Below, one piece after another: positions 1-7,773 of a DNA stretch of 64,000 nt (within the stretch, counting starts at the first letter, position 1; each line of letters starts with the position of its first letter). The DNA comes from Desulfovibrionaceae bacterium. GTDB lineage: Bacteria; Desulfobacterota; Desulfovibrionia; Desulfovibrionales; Desulfovibrionaceae. Below the pieces are notes generated by a model that was not told the origin of the DNA, ran no database searches, and saw nothing but the letters and a program-made list of their open reading frames with translations. The DNA lies in contig JAQVCS010000003.1 of the NCBI GenBank assembly GCA_028689675.1, positions 62,001 to 126,000 of the forward strand. Reading direction: 5' to 3'. A program made the position numbers and the translations under genes.

Positions 1-780
1 CAGCGCCAGCAGTTTGCTCATGTCTGGCTTAAAGACATATTTGCCAATGATGATGAAAAGCAGAGAACACACAGCACAGCACACCAGCGCTATGAGCATG
101 TATTTGGCATAATCAATGCCAAAGCCAGACATAGTTTCATAGGCACTAAAGACGGTAAGCGCTGCCTGCTTGAAGGGAATAAGCGACATGCCCACCTGCG
201 CGGCAAAGACCACGCCAAAAATCATCATGGTGGGGTAGCCTTCGCCTTTTTTATAGCCGCACACATCGCAAATGCCGTACAGTATGCTCCAGCCAATAAG
301 CGCTGCGGGGGAAGCACTGGTTAGCCCGCCCAGAATGAAGATAGAGCCAAGAAAGGTGTAGGTGAACACCCAAGGCCGCCCTGCCACAAATTTCCGCGTG
401 ATAAACCACAGGGAAATGAATTTGGAAAGGCCGTAATAGTTAATGGTGGCGCAAAAGACAAAGATGAAAAACATCATAAGCACAATGGGGTCACCAAAAC
501 TTTTATTCAGCAAGACCACGGGCTTCATGCCGCCAATCAGCATTAAAGCCAGCAGGCCAGCCAAGCTTGGCCATACAATATCAATAAATACCCAGCCATA
601 CAGCAGGCCAAGGAAGATGCCCACCAAGTTCATGCCCAGCGGTGTTAGCGGGGCAAAGGGGGGCAGCTGCCCAAAGCCAAACATGATAAGCAGGCAGATA
701 GCCGTGTGCAGATAATATTTCCAGTCAAAGGGCGCTGCGGGCGTAGTGGCCGCGGCGGGTTTTACGTCGGCGGTACTCAT
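1..780 (-). CDS. SLC13/DASS-type anion:cation symporter, 3' part beyond window
   Basis: Reading the minus strand from the ATG at 780 gives an open frame of 260 residues that runs off the window edge, so the C-terminal part is missing. It is strongly hydrophobic, with several membrane segments (for example around residues 23-38, 52-80 and 95-115) and a polar N-terminal tail of about 18 residues rich in Ala and Thr. The overall character (GGMKPVVLLNKSFGDPIV, then an inverted, helix-rich arrangement) resembles SLC13/DASS carriers, which move sulfate, di- and tricarboxylates or related anions with sodium. It begins 15 nt after the stop of the NAD(P)-linked oxidoreductase and so is the last visible gene of that operon; it probably supplies the substrate for the neighbouring flavoproteins. 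The family assignment is by eye; another ion-transporter-superfamily carrier is possible. Confidence 0.7.
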   Translation of the reverse strand, partial: MSTADVKPAAATTPAAPFDWKYYLHTAICLLIMFGFGQLPPFAPLTPLGMNLVGIFLGLLYGWVFIDIVWPSLAGLLALMLIGGMKPVVLLNKSFGDPIVLMMFFIFVFCATINYYGLSKFISLWFITRKFVAGRPWVFTYTFLGSIFILGGLTSASPAALIGWSILYGICDVCGYKKGEGYPTMMIFGVVFAAQVGMSLIPFKQAALTVFSAYETMSGFGIDYAKYMLIALVCCAVCSLLFIIIGKYVFKPDMSKLLAL

Positions 781-795
781 GATGTTTTCCTTTTT

Positions 796-2481
796 TTATA
801 CCTGCATAAAGAGGGGGAAGGTGAAGGCAATAGCCCCGCAGGGGCAGCTGGTGCGGCAGTTTGCGCAATGCCAGCATTCTTCGCCATGAATAACCTGCGG
901 GCGCTCTTGGCCAGCAGCACCGCGCATGCCCAGCACATAGCCGGGGCAGTCATCCACGCAAGTGCCGCATTGCTTGCAATGCCCACAGTGGAAGCAGCGG
1001 GCTGCCTCGGCCATGGCCTGCTCACGGGTGTAGCCAGCGCGGCTTTCTTCTAAAGAAAGCGCATAGCTTACGGCCTGCTCGTGCGGCGCACAATCGGCAT
1101 AGTGAGTGACGCCATAAATTTCTTCATACTCCACCACATGCGGCGGTGTATCTGCGGCCATTTCGTCACAAGCGGCAATGCTGTTATCATCATCAATTAC
1201 ATAGACGCGGGCTTTTTCGCCAGTAAGGAAGGCATGCACGCCAAAGGCAGCCCTGCGCCCCTGCCCTATGGCCTGCGTAATAGAGGCTGGGCCAGAAGCC
1301 ACATCACCAGCGGCAAACAAGCCTTCAATGCTGGCAGCTTGTGCGGCATCGGTCACTATCCAGCCGCGGCGGGTGCATTGCGGTGCAGCATTGTGCAAAA
1401 AGGCCAAATCTGTTTCCATGCCCACAGCAAAAATGACGCTGTCGCAGGCATAAAACTGTTCGCTGCCCGGCACAATGGCGCAGGTCATGCGGCCTTCGGC
1501 ATCTTTGCGGCAATCGCGCACGTCATGATAGGTAAGGCCTGTTACCACGCCTTGTTCTGCATGCACGGCTGTAACAACGCGGCAGGCATGAATATGCACC
1601 CCTTCGGCGCGGGCTTGTTCTGTGTCTTCCAGCGGGGCTGGCATATCTTTTTCTTCGCGACGGTAAAAAATGCTTACTTCATCTGCGCCCAAACGGCGCG
1701 CTGTCGAGGCACAGTCACAGGCTGTGCCGCCGCCGCCAATAACCACCACGCGTTTGCCCAGTGCTGGGCGCTCGCCCATGGCGGCACGGTGCAAAATATC
1801 TACACCCTTCAGGGCATATTCTGCGCCAGCAACGTCCATGGTCTTTTCCAGCGGTGCACCCGTGGCAATGATAACAGCGTCAGAAGCTTCGCGCACAGCG
1901 GCAAAGGAAATGTCGCGCCCCACGGCTGTGTTCACGCGGGCATGCACACCACAGGCCAGCACACGCCCCACTTCGCGGTCAACAATGTCGCGCGGCAGGC
2001 GAAAGGCTGGCACAGCGTGGCGCGGCATACCGCCCAGCAGGGGGGCTGCTTCATATACCGTAACATCGTGCCCCAGCAGGGCTAAAAAGTATGCCGAGCT
2101 CAGCCCCGCAGGCCCCCCGCCAATAATGCTAACATGCTTGCCCGTGGCTTGGCGGCGTGTAAAGGGGGCTATGCTGCCGCCAAAATCAACGGCAGCGCGC
2201 TCTAGCTCACGGGTGCGCACACAGCCATCTTTTTTGGCGCGGTTGCAGGCAGATTGGCAAAAATGCGGGCAGGTGCGCCCCGTCATGCCCGGAAAAGGAT
2301 TTTTGGCATACAGGTAGCGCAGGGCTTCGGCAAACTTTCCCTGCTCTACCAAGGTGGTCATTTTTTGTATGGGGTTACCCGCAGGGCAGGCTATTTCACA
2401 CGGTGAGGTGCGGAACTGTTCCTGTAAGCTTTCGCCCAGCACAATGGGTCTGGTAATTTCTCGGCTATATTTAGGCGGCAT
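796..2481 (-). CDS. GltD-like NAD(P)-dependent FAD oxidoreductase with C-terminal ferredoxin domain
   Basis: 561 residues. The N-terminal part carries the Fe-S cysteine pattern of the glutamate synthase small subunit/dihydropyrimidine dehydrogenase family (CEIACPAGNP at about 28, then CPHFCQSAC at about 71). A FAD-binding GGGPAG motif lies near 122 and an NAD(P)-binding GGGGTACDCA motif near 248. The last ~75 residues add cysteine clusters typical of a 2[4Fe-4S] ferredoxin (CFHCGHCKQCGTCVDDCP and CWHCANCRTSCP). The family moves electrons between NAD(P)H and Fe-S carriers. The gene lies 31 nt after the first flavoprotein and 15 nt before the transporter, in one operon, so I infer it is the electron entry (or exit) point for the flavoproteins. 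An AAGGAG ribosome-binding site precedes the ATG at 2481. Cytoplasmic; no signal peptide. Confidence 0.85.
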   Translation of the reverse strand: MPPKYSREITRPIVLGESLQEQFRTSPCEIACPAGNPIQKMTTLVEQGKFAEALRYLYAKNPFPGMTGRTCPHFCQSACNRAKKDGCVRTRELERAAVDFGGSIAPFTRRQATGKHVSIIGGGPAGLSSAYFLALLGHDVTVYEAAPLLGGMPRHAVPAFRLPRDIVDREVGRVLACGVHARVNTAVGRDISFAAVREASDAVIIATGAPLEKTMDVAGAEYALKGVDILHRAAMGERPALGKRVVVIGGGGTACDCASTARRLGADEVSIFYRREEKDMPAPLEDTEQARAEGVHIHACRVVTAVHAEQGVVTGLTYHDVRDCRKDAEGRMTCAIVPGSEQFYACDSVIFAVGMETDLAFLHNAAPQCTRRGWIVTDAAQAASIEGLFAAGDVASGPASITQAIGQGRRAAFGVHAFLTGEKARVYVIDDDNSIAACDEMAADTPPHVVEYEEIYGVTHYADCAPHEQAVSYALSLEESRAGYTREQAMAEAARCFHCGHCKQCGTCVDDCPGYVLGMRGAAGQERPQVIHGEECWHCANCRTSCPCGAIAFTFPLFMQV

Positions 2482-2512
2482 GAGTACACTCCTTCATGCA
2501 AAAAAAACGGGA

Positions 2513-4177
2513 TTAGAGCAGGGGAGCCTTGCCCCAGAAATATTCGGGGCCGTCAGCGCTTTTGCGCAGCAGCAAAGGCTTGGCCATATCGGGGTTCAGC
2601 TCGGGGTAATCTGTCAGGCGGTATACGCAGCGGCCAGATTCTTTGCGCTGCATGGTGGCCAAAATAGCCAGCTCGCACACATTGAGCACATCTTGTGCTT
2701 CGCGGCAGCGCATAAGCTCGCGCAAATCGCCAGCATGCAGGCGCGAAGCCTGTGCGGAAAGGAAGCGGATTTTTTCTAAAGCCCTTTCCATGCCTGCCAT
2801 AGAACGGCGGAAGCCCATGTAATAATTCATGACATTGCGCGCTGTGCCTTCCAGTTCCTGCCAAGAAATATCGCCCTTGCTGTTCAGCGGGGCAAAGGCT
2901 GCTGTGCGGGCAGCAGCAATGCTGTCGGCATCTATCTGCCCCATGCTGTCCATACCAGCGGCGCGCATGGCCGCCTGCCGCCCAGCTTCATAGCCGCCGC
3001 ATAATGCGCCAGAGCAATACAAGAAAATACTGCCGCAGAACAAATTGGGCAGGCTCGTTTCAAAGTGGTCATTCACGGCCACCGTACCGCCAAAAATCAA
3101 TTCCCCAATTTCCACTTCCAGCATTTTGTGCTGAAAATCGGTGCCTGTGCATTCTGCCCAGTCGCCAAAGGTGGCTTTGTCACCGGGCATAAGGATGTAT
3201 TGCAATTCCTTTACAACCTCTTCAGGCACATGGCGCATATCCATGTAAAAAGGCGGGCCAGAGCCTTCCATTTGCTCGGTAAAGGTGCCCTGAATTTGGT
3301 TATTGCGCACGCCGTTTTCCCACATGCGGTCATATTTGCCCATAAAGCGCTCGCCCATGGCATTAAGCTCATGCGCGCCAGAGCTGTTGATGCCGTTCAT
3401 GCCGGGGCAGCCATAGCCCTTGGGCAGCATGGTGGCGCGCTGGTAGGTATCCAGCTCGGTCACAGCCGCGCCGGCTTCATAGCCCAGCACCACGCCAGCG
3501 CTGGTGTTGTAGGGGTACATCCACACGTTAAAGGGATTGTGGGTGGAATTATTTGTGCCGCGCGTGGCAGAGCGCCCCTGTGCAGACACCACGGTTTTGG
3601 CGCGAATGGTGCAAAATTCCCCTGTCAGCACATTCCAGCCCACTGCCCCGCAGGCCTTGCCGCCGTCTGTCAGAATTTTTACCGCCATAACGTGGTCGAG
3701 CACGTCAATGGCATGCTCGCGCACCACGCGCCCCAGCACACGCTTGATAATCATGCCGTTGGCAATGTGACACCACCATTTGCCGGGCTGCCCAAAGCCC
3801 TGCGTGCGCACAAAGCGGTTTTGGGCATCTTTGCCAAATTGCACGCCAGCTTTTTCCAGCATCAGCAGCAGGGGCTTCATGTGGGCAAACCAGCCCTCGC
3901 GCAGCATGGTGGGCGTCCAGCCATTCAGGGGTTTGGCATAAAATTTGATAAGATCGTCTGCCCCGTCAAATTCGCTGTCTTCTTCCAGAATGGCCATGTA
4001 ATGATCATTCCCACCGCCGAGGCAGCCAGAGCTTTCCAACTTGCCCTTGTCCATAATCAGCACACGCTGGCCTTGTGCCTGCGCGCCTAGGGCAGCACCG
4101 CAGCCAGACGCCCCAGAGCCTATAACCAGCACGTCCGTTTCAATGAGCGTGCCCAAGGTGGATTGACTTGTGTTCAT
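2513..4177 (-). CDS. FAD-binding fumarate-reductase/AprA-superfamily flavoprotein A
   Basis: 554 residues from the ATG at 4177, chosen because GACAGGA lies 7 nt upstream; the frame is open for 14 more codons but without a ribosome-binding site. An N-terminal dinucleotide-binding motif (DVLVIGSGASGCGAALGA, about 15-32) and the C-terminal helical region ending RKESGRCVYRLTDYPE place it in the SdhA/FrdA/AprA superfamily. It is about 100 residues shorter than the true AprA in this window. It has no Sec or Tat signal, so it is cytoplasmic. Where related proteins keep an Arg-Glu-Ser-Arg-Gly-x-His motif, this one reads ESGRCVY, so its chemistry probably differs from fumarate reduction. It heads an operon with the GltD-like protein and the transporter, divergent from the LysR gene. 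The substrate is unknown. Confidence 0.8.
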   Translation of the reverse strand: MNTSQSTLGTLIETDVLVIGSGASGCGAALGAQAQGQRVLIMDKGKLESSGCLGGGNDHYMAILEEDSEFDGADDLIKFYAKPLNGWTPTMLREGWFAHMKPLLLMLEKAGVQFGKDAQNRFVRTQGFGQPGKWWCHIANGMIIKRVLGRVVREHAIDVLDHVMAVKILTDGGKACGAVGWNVLTGEFCTIRAKTVVSAQGRSATRGTNNSTHNPFNVWMYPYNTSAGVVLGYEAGAAVTELDTYQRATMLPKGYGCPGMNGINSSGAHELNAMGERFMGKYDRMWENGVRNNQIQGTFTEQMEGSGPPFYMDMRHVPEEVVKELQYILMPGDKATFGDWAECTGTDFQHKMLEVEIGELIFGGTVAVNDHFETSLPNLFCGSIFLYCSGALCGGYEAGRQAAMRAAGMDSMGQIDADSIAAARTAAFAPLNSKGDISWQELEGTARNVMNYYMGFRRSMAGMERALEKIRFLSAQASRLHAGDLRELMRCREAQDVLNVCELAILATMQRKESGRCVYRLTDYPELNPDMAKPLLLRKSADGPEYFWGKAPLL

Positions 4178-4293
4178 ACCGTATCCTGTCGAGTAAAAAT
4201 CAAGATGGTTATGCCGCATACAAAAGCGGAAGCCTGCAAAAGTATTTCTTTCACTCGGCTTGTGAAAAAAACATCATGGAAAAGTTCTGTATT

Positions 4294-4337
4294 GTCAAAT
4301 TTAAAAAATTTTGACATTGTTTGAAAAAACTAAACAG
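4294..4337. promoter_or_regulatory. 44-bp conserved element, copy 1 (candidate LysR operator/promoter)
   Basis: This element matches 38 of 44 bases with 7501-7544. It contains a dyad GTCAAA-N10-TTTGAC (4294-4315) followed by TTGAAAAAA and ACAG. It sits directly upstream of the LysR ribosome-binding site and 117 bp upstream of flavoprotein A, in the same orientation relative to the minus-strand operon as copy 2. On the minus strand its outer arm reads TTGACA (4298-4293), which could serve as a -35 box. A LysR binding role is inferred from position and symmetry. Confidence 0.65.
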
Positions 4338-4347
4338 GTGTAAAGCT

Positions 4348-5277
4348 ATGATTGACGAACTCAATGGTGATTTTCTTCAATGGTTACGAGGCTTTTACTA
4401 TATTTGGCAAACAGGCAGCATACGCAAGGCCGCCCAGATGATGAACAGGAACCCCTCCACCTTAAGCTACCAATTGCGTTCTTTGGAAGAGGAGCTGAAT
4501 GTGGTGCTTTTTGACAGGTGTAAAAAGAGCCTTGTTATTACCCCAGAGGGGAAAAAGCTGCTGGAATGGACAGTTTCCACCTTTGAAACGCTGCGCGGCA
4601 TGCGATCTGAAGTGGGGGCTGCCTCGGGGCGTATTGTGGGGGATGTTACAATTTCCACAAGTTTGCCCATTGCGGCACAAGAGGTGGAAACGCTGGCGCA
4701 TTTTCACGAACAATATCCCGATGTGAAAATGAAAATTCGCAGAGCACTGACCTATGAAATTGTGGACGATGTGGAAAGCTCGCGCGTGGATTTTGGCCTA
4801 GTGGGCATTACCACAGAGCCCAGCAACAGCACGCTGGAAGAGCTCTTCCGCTCGCGCCCCATGTTGGTGGTGCGCCGAGATAACCCCTATCACCTGCCCC
4901 CGCGCCTTCGCCCTGAAAACCTTAATGCGCTGCCCTTTGTTTCTTTTCTTTCTGAGCGCATGGACGATTCCAGCGACCCTTATTTTGGGCTGGTGGCAGA
5001 AAGCGCCCCCTACACCAAGCGCACGGTGCTGAGTGTGAATAATTATCACCTTATGCTGCGCTATGTGCTGCACGGGCTGGGGGCGGCCATTATGGATGAA
5101 ATGTGCGTCAAGGCCAGCACCTCTTTTGGCAGAAGCTGGAAAGAGCTTGTTACCTATCCCCTAGACCACTTTTTGCCCACCACGCGCTATGGCTTTTTGG
5201 TGCGCAAGCGCAAGCATTTAAGCCCACAGGCCAGAGCCTTGATGCAGGCCATTCGTGAGCATGCGCAGGCAAGCTAG
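4348..5277 (+). CDS. LysR-family transcriptional regulator
   Basis: 309 residues from the ATG at 4348, preceded by AGGTG at a 7-nt distance; an in-frame TTG at 4321 lies inside the conserved 44-bp element and is less likely. The N-terminal winged helix-turn-helix is clear (residues about 11-70, with GSIRKAAQMMNRNPSTLSYQ and a LEEELNVVLFDR recognition region). The rest is a periplasmic-binding-protein-like effector domain. It is transcribed divergently from flavoprotein A and converges on flavoprotein B, as expected for a local regulator that senses the pathway substrate. The duplicated 44-bp element in front of both operons is its most probable target. Confidence 0.9.
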   Translation: MIDELNGDFLQWLRGFYYIWQTGSIRKAAQMMNRNPSTLSYQLRSLEEELNVVLFDRCKKSLVITPEGKKLLEWTVSTFETLRGMRSEVGAASGRIVGDVTISTSLPIAAQEVETLAHFHEQYPDVKMKIRRALTYEIVDDVESSRVDFGLVGITTEPSNSTLEELFRSRPMLVVRRDNPYHLPPRLRPENLNALPFVSFLSERMDDSSDPYFGLVAESAPYTKRTVLSVNNYHLMLRYVLHGLGAAIMDEMCVKASTSFGRSWKELVTYPLDHFLPTTRYGFLVRKRKHLSPQARALMQAIREHAQAS

Positions 5278-5396
5278 GGGCAAGGCGCAGGCAGGCTGTA
5301 AAGAGGCTTGGGCTTTTCTCTGTGCTGCATACTCGAACGCCCCCCCATAGGTAGGCTGCACGGGCTTGGCTATAGGAGGGGGCATGGCTTTGCTGC

Positions 5397-5427
5397 AAAG
5401 AGCGCCCTCAATGAAAAGGGCGCTCTT
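5397..5427. terminator. Hairpin between convergent LysR gene and flavoprotein B
   Basis: An 11-bp perfect inverted repeat (AAGAGCGCCCT at 5398-5408 and AGGGCGCTCTT at 5417-5427) with an 8-nt loop lies between two convergent genes. The U-tract is poor on both strands, so termination efficiency is uncertain. Confidence 0.45.
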
Positions 5428-5466
5428 GCCGCAGCATAGCCTTATGCTGTATGTGTATGCCCAAAA

Positions 5467-7173
5467 TTAGGCAAAACGGAAATTATCTTGGTAGTAGCGG
5501 GTAACGGGGTGCTTATAGCTTTCTAGCGGTACCGTTTTCCATGTGGCCACGGGCTTGCCCTCTGCGCCTTTGCTCCACAGCAGCCAGCGCGGCTCCCCTT
5601 TGCGCTGCGGGAAGTCTTCACGATAATGCCCAGCGCGGGTTTCTTGACGCGCAAGCGAGGCGCGCAAATAGAGCTCACTCACAAAGGCCATGGCATCGGC
5701 TTCGCGCAATTTCATGAGGTAATGCGGGTCTGCCGCAGCCATGCGCGGAACATCTTCTGTGCGAATGCGCTGTATTTCCCGCAGGGCGTGCAGCAAGGCA
5801 TTTTCTGTTTTCAAAATAGAAACATCATAGGGGAACATGGCGCGCTGAATGCAGGTAACTACCTCTTTGGGCTTCAGGCCTTGCTGCCCAAGGGGTTTAA
5901 AGGCTTCTGTGCGCAGGCGGGCTATTTCTGCTTCCTGCCCTGTGCTGGGCAGGCTGTCTGCCCCTTGCAGAAAGGCCGCCGCGCCTTCGCCTGCCAAATG
6001 CCCAGTAACCGAGGTGGTCATCAGGGCAAAGCCACCAGCGTATACGCCGGGCTCTGTTGCACAGGCCGTACCCGCGGCAAACAGCCCCGGCACACCAGTG
6101 CGCCCGTATATATCGGCATCTATACCGCCATAGGAAACCGTCATTTGGGGCACCCATTCGGTATTATCGCGGAATAAATCCATGCCCAGCGCGGAAAGCT
6201 TGTCATAATTCAGCTTTTGCCAGCCATTTTGGGGGCGCAGCAATACAGTATCGGCTGGGTTGATGCGGCTGAGGTCAAAGTAAATGGGCCCGCGCCCAGC
6301 GCGTATTTCCATAGCCATGGCAATGGTGGTATAATGTGGGTCGGTATTTGCGCCCAAAATGGGGGAGTATTTGTCCATAAAAGACTCGCCCAGCGCATTG
6401 ATAAAGCGCCCGCCCAGCGGCATCAGGGTAGTTTGGCCTTCCCAGCCAAAATAGCGCGGCATATTCCACACGCGCCCAAATTCAAAGTGCATCAGCCTTG
6501 CGCCAGCACCATAGCCCAGTGCCACGCCTTCACCCGTGGGGGTGTTTTTGCCATACGAGGTTTTCCAGCCGCCCATGCCCGTGGCCAAAATGACAGCCTG
6601 TGCATGAAAAACATAGAATTTTCCCGAAAGAGTATCAAAACCTACAGCGCCAGCAATGCGCTCGCCATGGCGCAAGAGCTCGGTTATTTGAATGCGCCCC
6701 AAGCGGCCTACCTTCTGGTCTTTCAGCTGCTTTACCAAATTTTTTACCATGAGCTCGCCGCCGCGCCCTTTCAGCTTGGCAGGGTACAGGCGCACATGAT
6801 CCAGCCCGCGCTGGGGCACACTTTGAAGCGTGCCGTCTGCCTTGGTGAAAAATTCACAGCCGAATTTTTGATAATCGCGCAGGCGGTCACCAGAGCGGCG
6901 TAAAATTTCTTCCATATCCGATTGATTGCAAAGCCCGTCAAAATAATAGACCAAATCTTGCACCCAAGCGTCCACATCCTCGCCGGGCAACACGGCATCA
7001 AAATCGCCGCCAGCCATAGTCATCAGGCCGCCCCAGTCTTTGGGGCCTTTGTCTACAATCAGGGCGCTGCGCTCTGGGGCTGCTTCGGAAAAGCGCTTGG
7101 CAGCCCAAAGCCCTGCCGAGCCGCCGCCAATAATCAAGACATCCGTCGTTATTACTTCCGCATCATAGTTCAT
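5467..7173 (-). CDS. FAD-binding fumarate-reductase/AprA-superfamily flavoprotein B
   Basis: 568 residues from the ATG at 7173, chosen for the AGGAGG site 6 nt upstream; an ATG at 7188 overlaps the ferredoxin stop as TAATG but lacks spacing from a ribosome-binding site. The FAD motif DVLIIGGGSAGLWAA is near residue 12, and the C-terminal RQETRAGHYREDFP matches the substrate-site arginine region of fumarate reductases and aspartate oxidases. There is no signal peptide. It follows the small 2[4Fe-4S] protein by 14 nt, the same arrangement as aprB-aprA. It differs clearly from flavoprotein A (different loop after the FAD site, different C-terminal motif), so the locus encodes two non-redundant enzymes or a heteromeric one. 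It could be an APS-reductase-like, enoate or dicarboxylate reductase. Confidence 0.8.
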   Translation of the reverse strand: MNYDAEVITTDVLIIGGGSAGLWAAKRFSEAAPERSALIVDKGPKDWGGLMTMAGGDFDAVLPGEDVDAWVQDLVYYFDGLCNQSDMEEILRRSGDRLRDYQKFGCEFFTKADGTLQSVPQRGLDHVRLYPAKLKGRGGELMVKNLVKQLKDQKVGRLGRIQITELLRHGERIAGAVGFDTLSGKFYVFHAQAVILATGMGGWKTSYGKNTPTGEGVALGYGAGARLMHFEFGRVWNMPRYFGWEGQTTLMPLGGRFINALGESFMDKYSPILGANTDPHYTTIAMAMEIRAGRGPIYFDLSRINPADTVLLRPQNGWQKLNYDKLSALGMDLFRDNTEWVPQMTVSYGGIDADIYGRTGVPGLFAAGTACATEPGVYAGGFALMTTSVTGHLAGEGAAAFLQGADSLPSTGQEAEIARLRTEAFKPLGQQGLKPKEVVTCIQRAMFPYDVSILKTENALLHALREIQRIRTEDVPRMAAADPHYLMKLREADAMAFVSELYLRASLARQETRAGHYREDFPQRKGEPRWLLWSKGAEGKPVATWKTVPLESYKHPVTRYYQDNFRFA

Positions 7174-7187
7174 AGCTGCCTCCTGCA

Positions 7188-7412
7188 TTATGCGTCGCTA
7201 TCGGGAAAAACCGACGGTAATTGTTCTTTGAAGGGGTGAACATACAGCGCACCAGAAGGACAGGCACGTTCGCAAATAAAACAGGTCATACAGTCTTCGG
7301 GGTAGGCAATATAGGCTTTGCCCTCTTCATTCAGCCGTAAAGCATCCAGCGGGCACAGGCGCACACATTGCCCGCAGCCTATACATTTTTCCGCGTCAAT
7401 ACGTTCAATCAT
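7188..7412 (-). CDS. AprB-like 2[4Fe-4S] ferredoxin
   Basis: 74 residues from the ATG at 7412 (GAGGTG four nt upstream; the GTG at 7418 sits on top of that site). Two cluster-binding patterns are visible: CIGCGQCVRLCP near residues 10-21 and CMTCFICERACP near 41-52. The first residues, IERIDAEKCIGCG, resemble AprB, which begins with a ferredoxin domain, but the long C-terminal tail of AprB is absent. It is the first gene of the operon with flavoprotein B and should shuttle electrons to or from it in the cytoplasm. The 44-bp element lies 89 bp upstream. Confidence 0.85.
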   Translation of the reverse strand: MIERIDAEKCIGCGQCVRLCPLDALRLNEEGKAYIAYPEDCMTCFICERACPSGALYVHPFKEQLPSVFPDSDA

Positions 7413-7500
7413 AGCCACCTCATCAATTCAGTGTGTTCATAATTTCACATGGGCTCACGCGAGCTTGCTGAAGCTATCTATCCCTGTGCTTCAGTGATTC

Positions 7501-7544
7501 GTCAAATTCAAAAAATTTTCAGATTGATTGAAAAAATTGAACAG
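7501..7544. promoter_or_regulatory. 44-bp conserved element, copy 2 (candidate LysR operator/promoter)
   Basis: Second copy of the element at 4294-4337, with 6 substitutions in 44 bases. It lies upstream of the ferredoxin/flavoprotein B operon in the same orientation as copy 1. The right arm of the dyad is degraded here (TTTCAG instead of TTTGAC). On the minus strand the outer arm reads TTGACG (7505-7500), followed 17-18 nt later by ATAGAT, a possible -35/-10 pair. Confidence 0.65.
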
Positions 7545-7773
7545 TAAGATACGTGCCTGTGCCTATGCTGGCTGCACATTCTAAAGCGCCTGCGCTTTAG
7601 GTACACTTGGTGCAGTATTGTTTTGCGGCTCGCTGCGGCTTGGGCATGAAGGCTCTTGACAGGGGAAGGGCGAGTGCGCACAATGCTGCCCCAAGACATA
7701 ACAAGAGCAGGCTGCCAACAGGCTGCGTGGCGCCCTGCCTATCTTTTTTTCTGTTTTACCAAGTAAGGGCTGT
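7545..7773. other. Intergenic stretch upstream of acyltransferase
   Basis: No convincing gene on either strand. It separates the minus-strand redox operon from the plus-strand acyltransferase and should hold the promoter of the latter; no strong consensus promoter was found by eye. Confidence 0.4.

Noticed and set aside
1081-2085. A 334-codon plus-strand frame opposite the GltD-like gene
   Set aside because: Antisense of a well-supported protein; composition is rich in Cys, His and Ala with no motif.
3065-4090. A 341-codon plus-strand frame opposite flavoprotein A
   Set aside because: Antisense of a certain gene; rich in His and Ala, without a recognisable domain.
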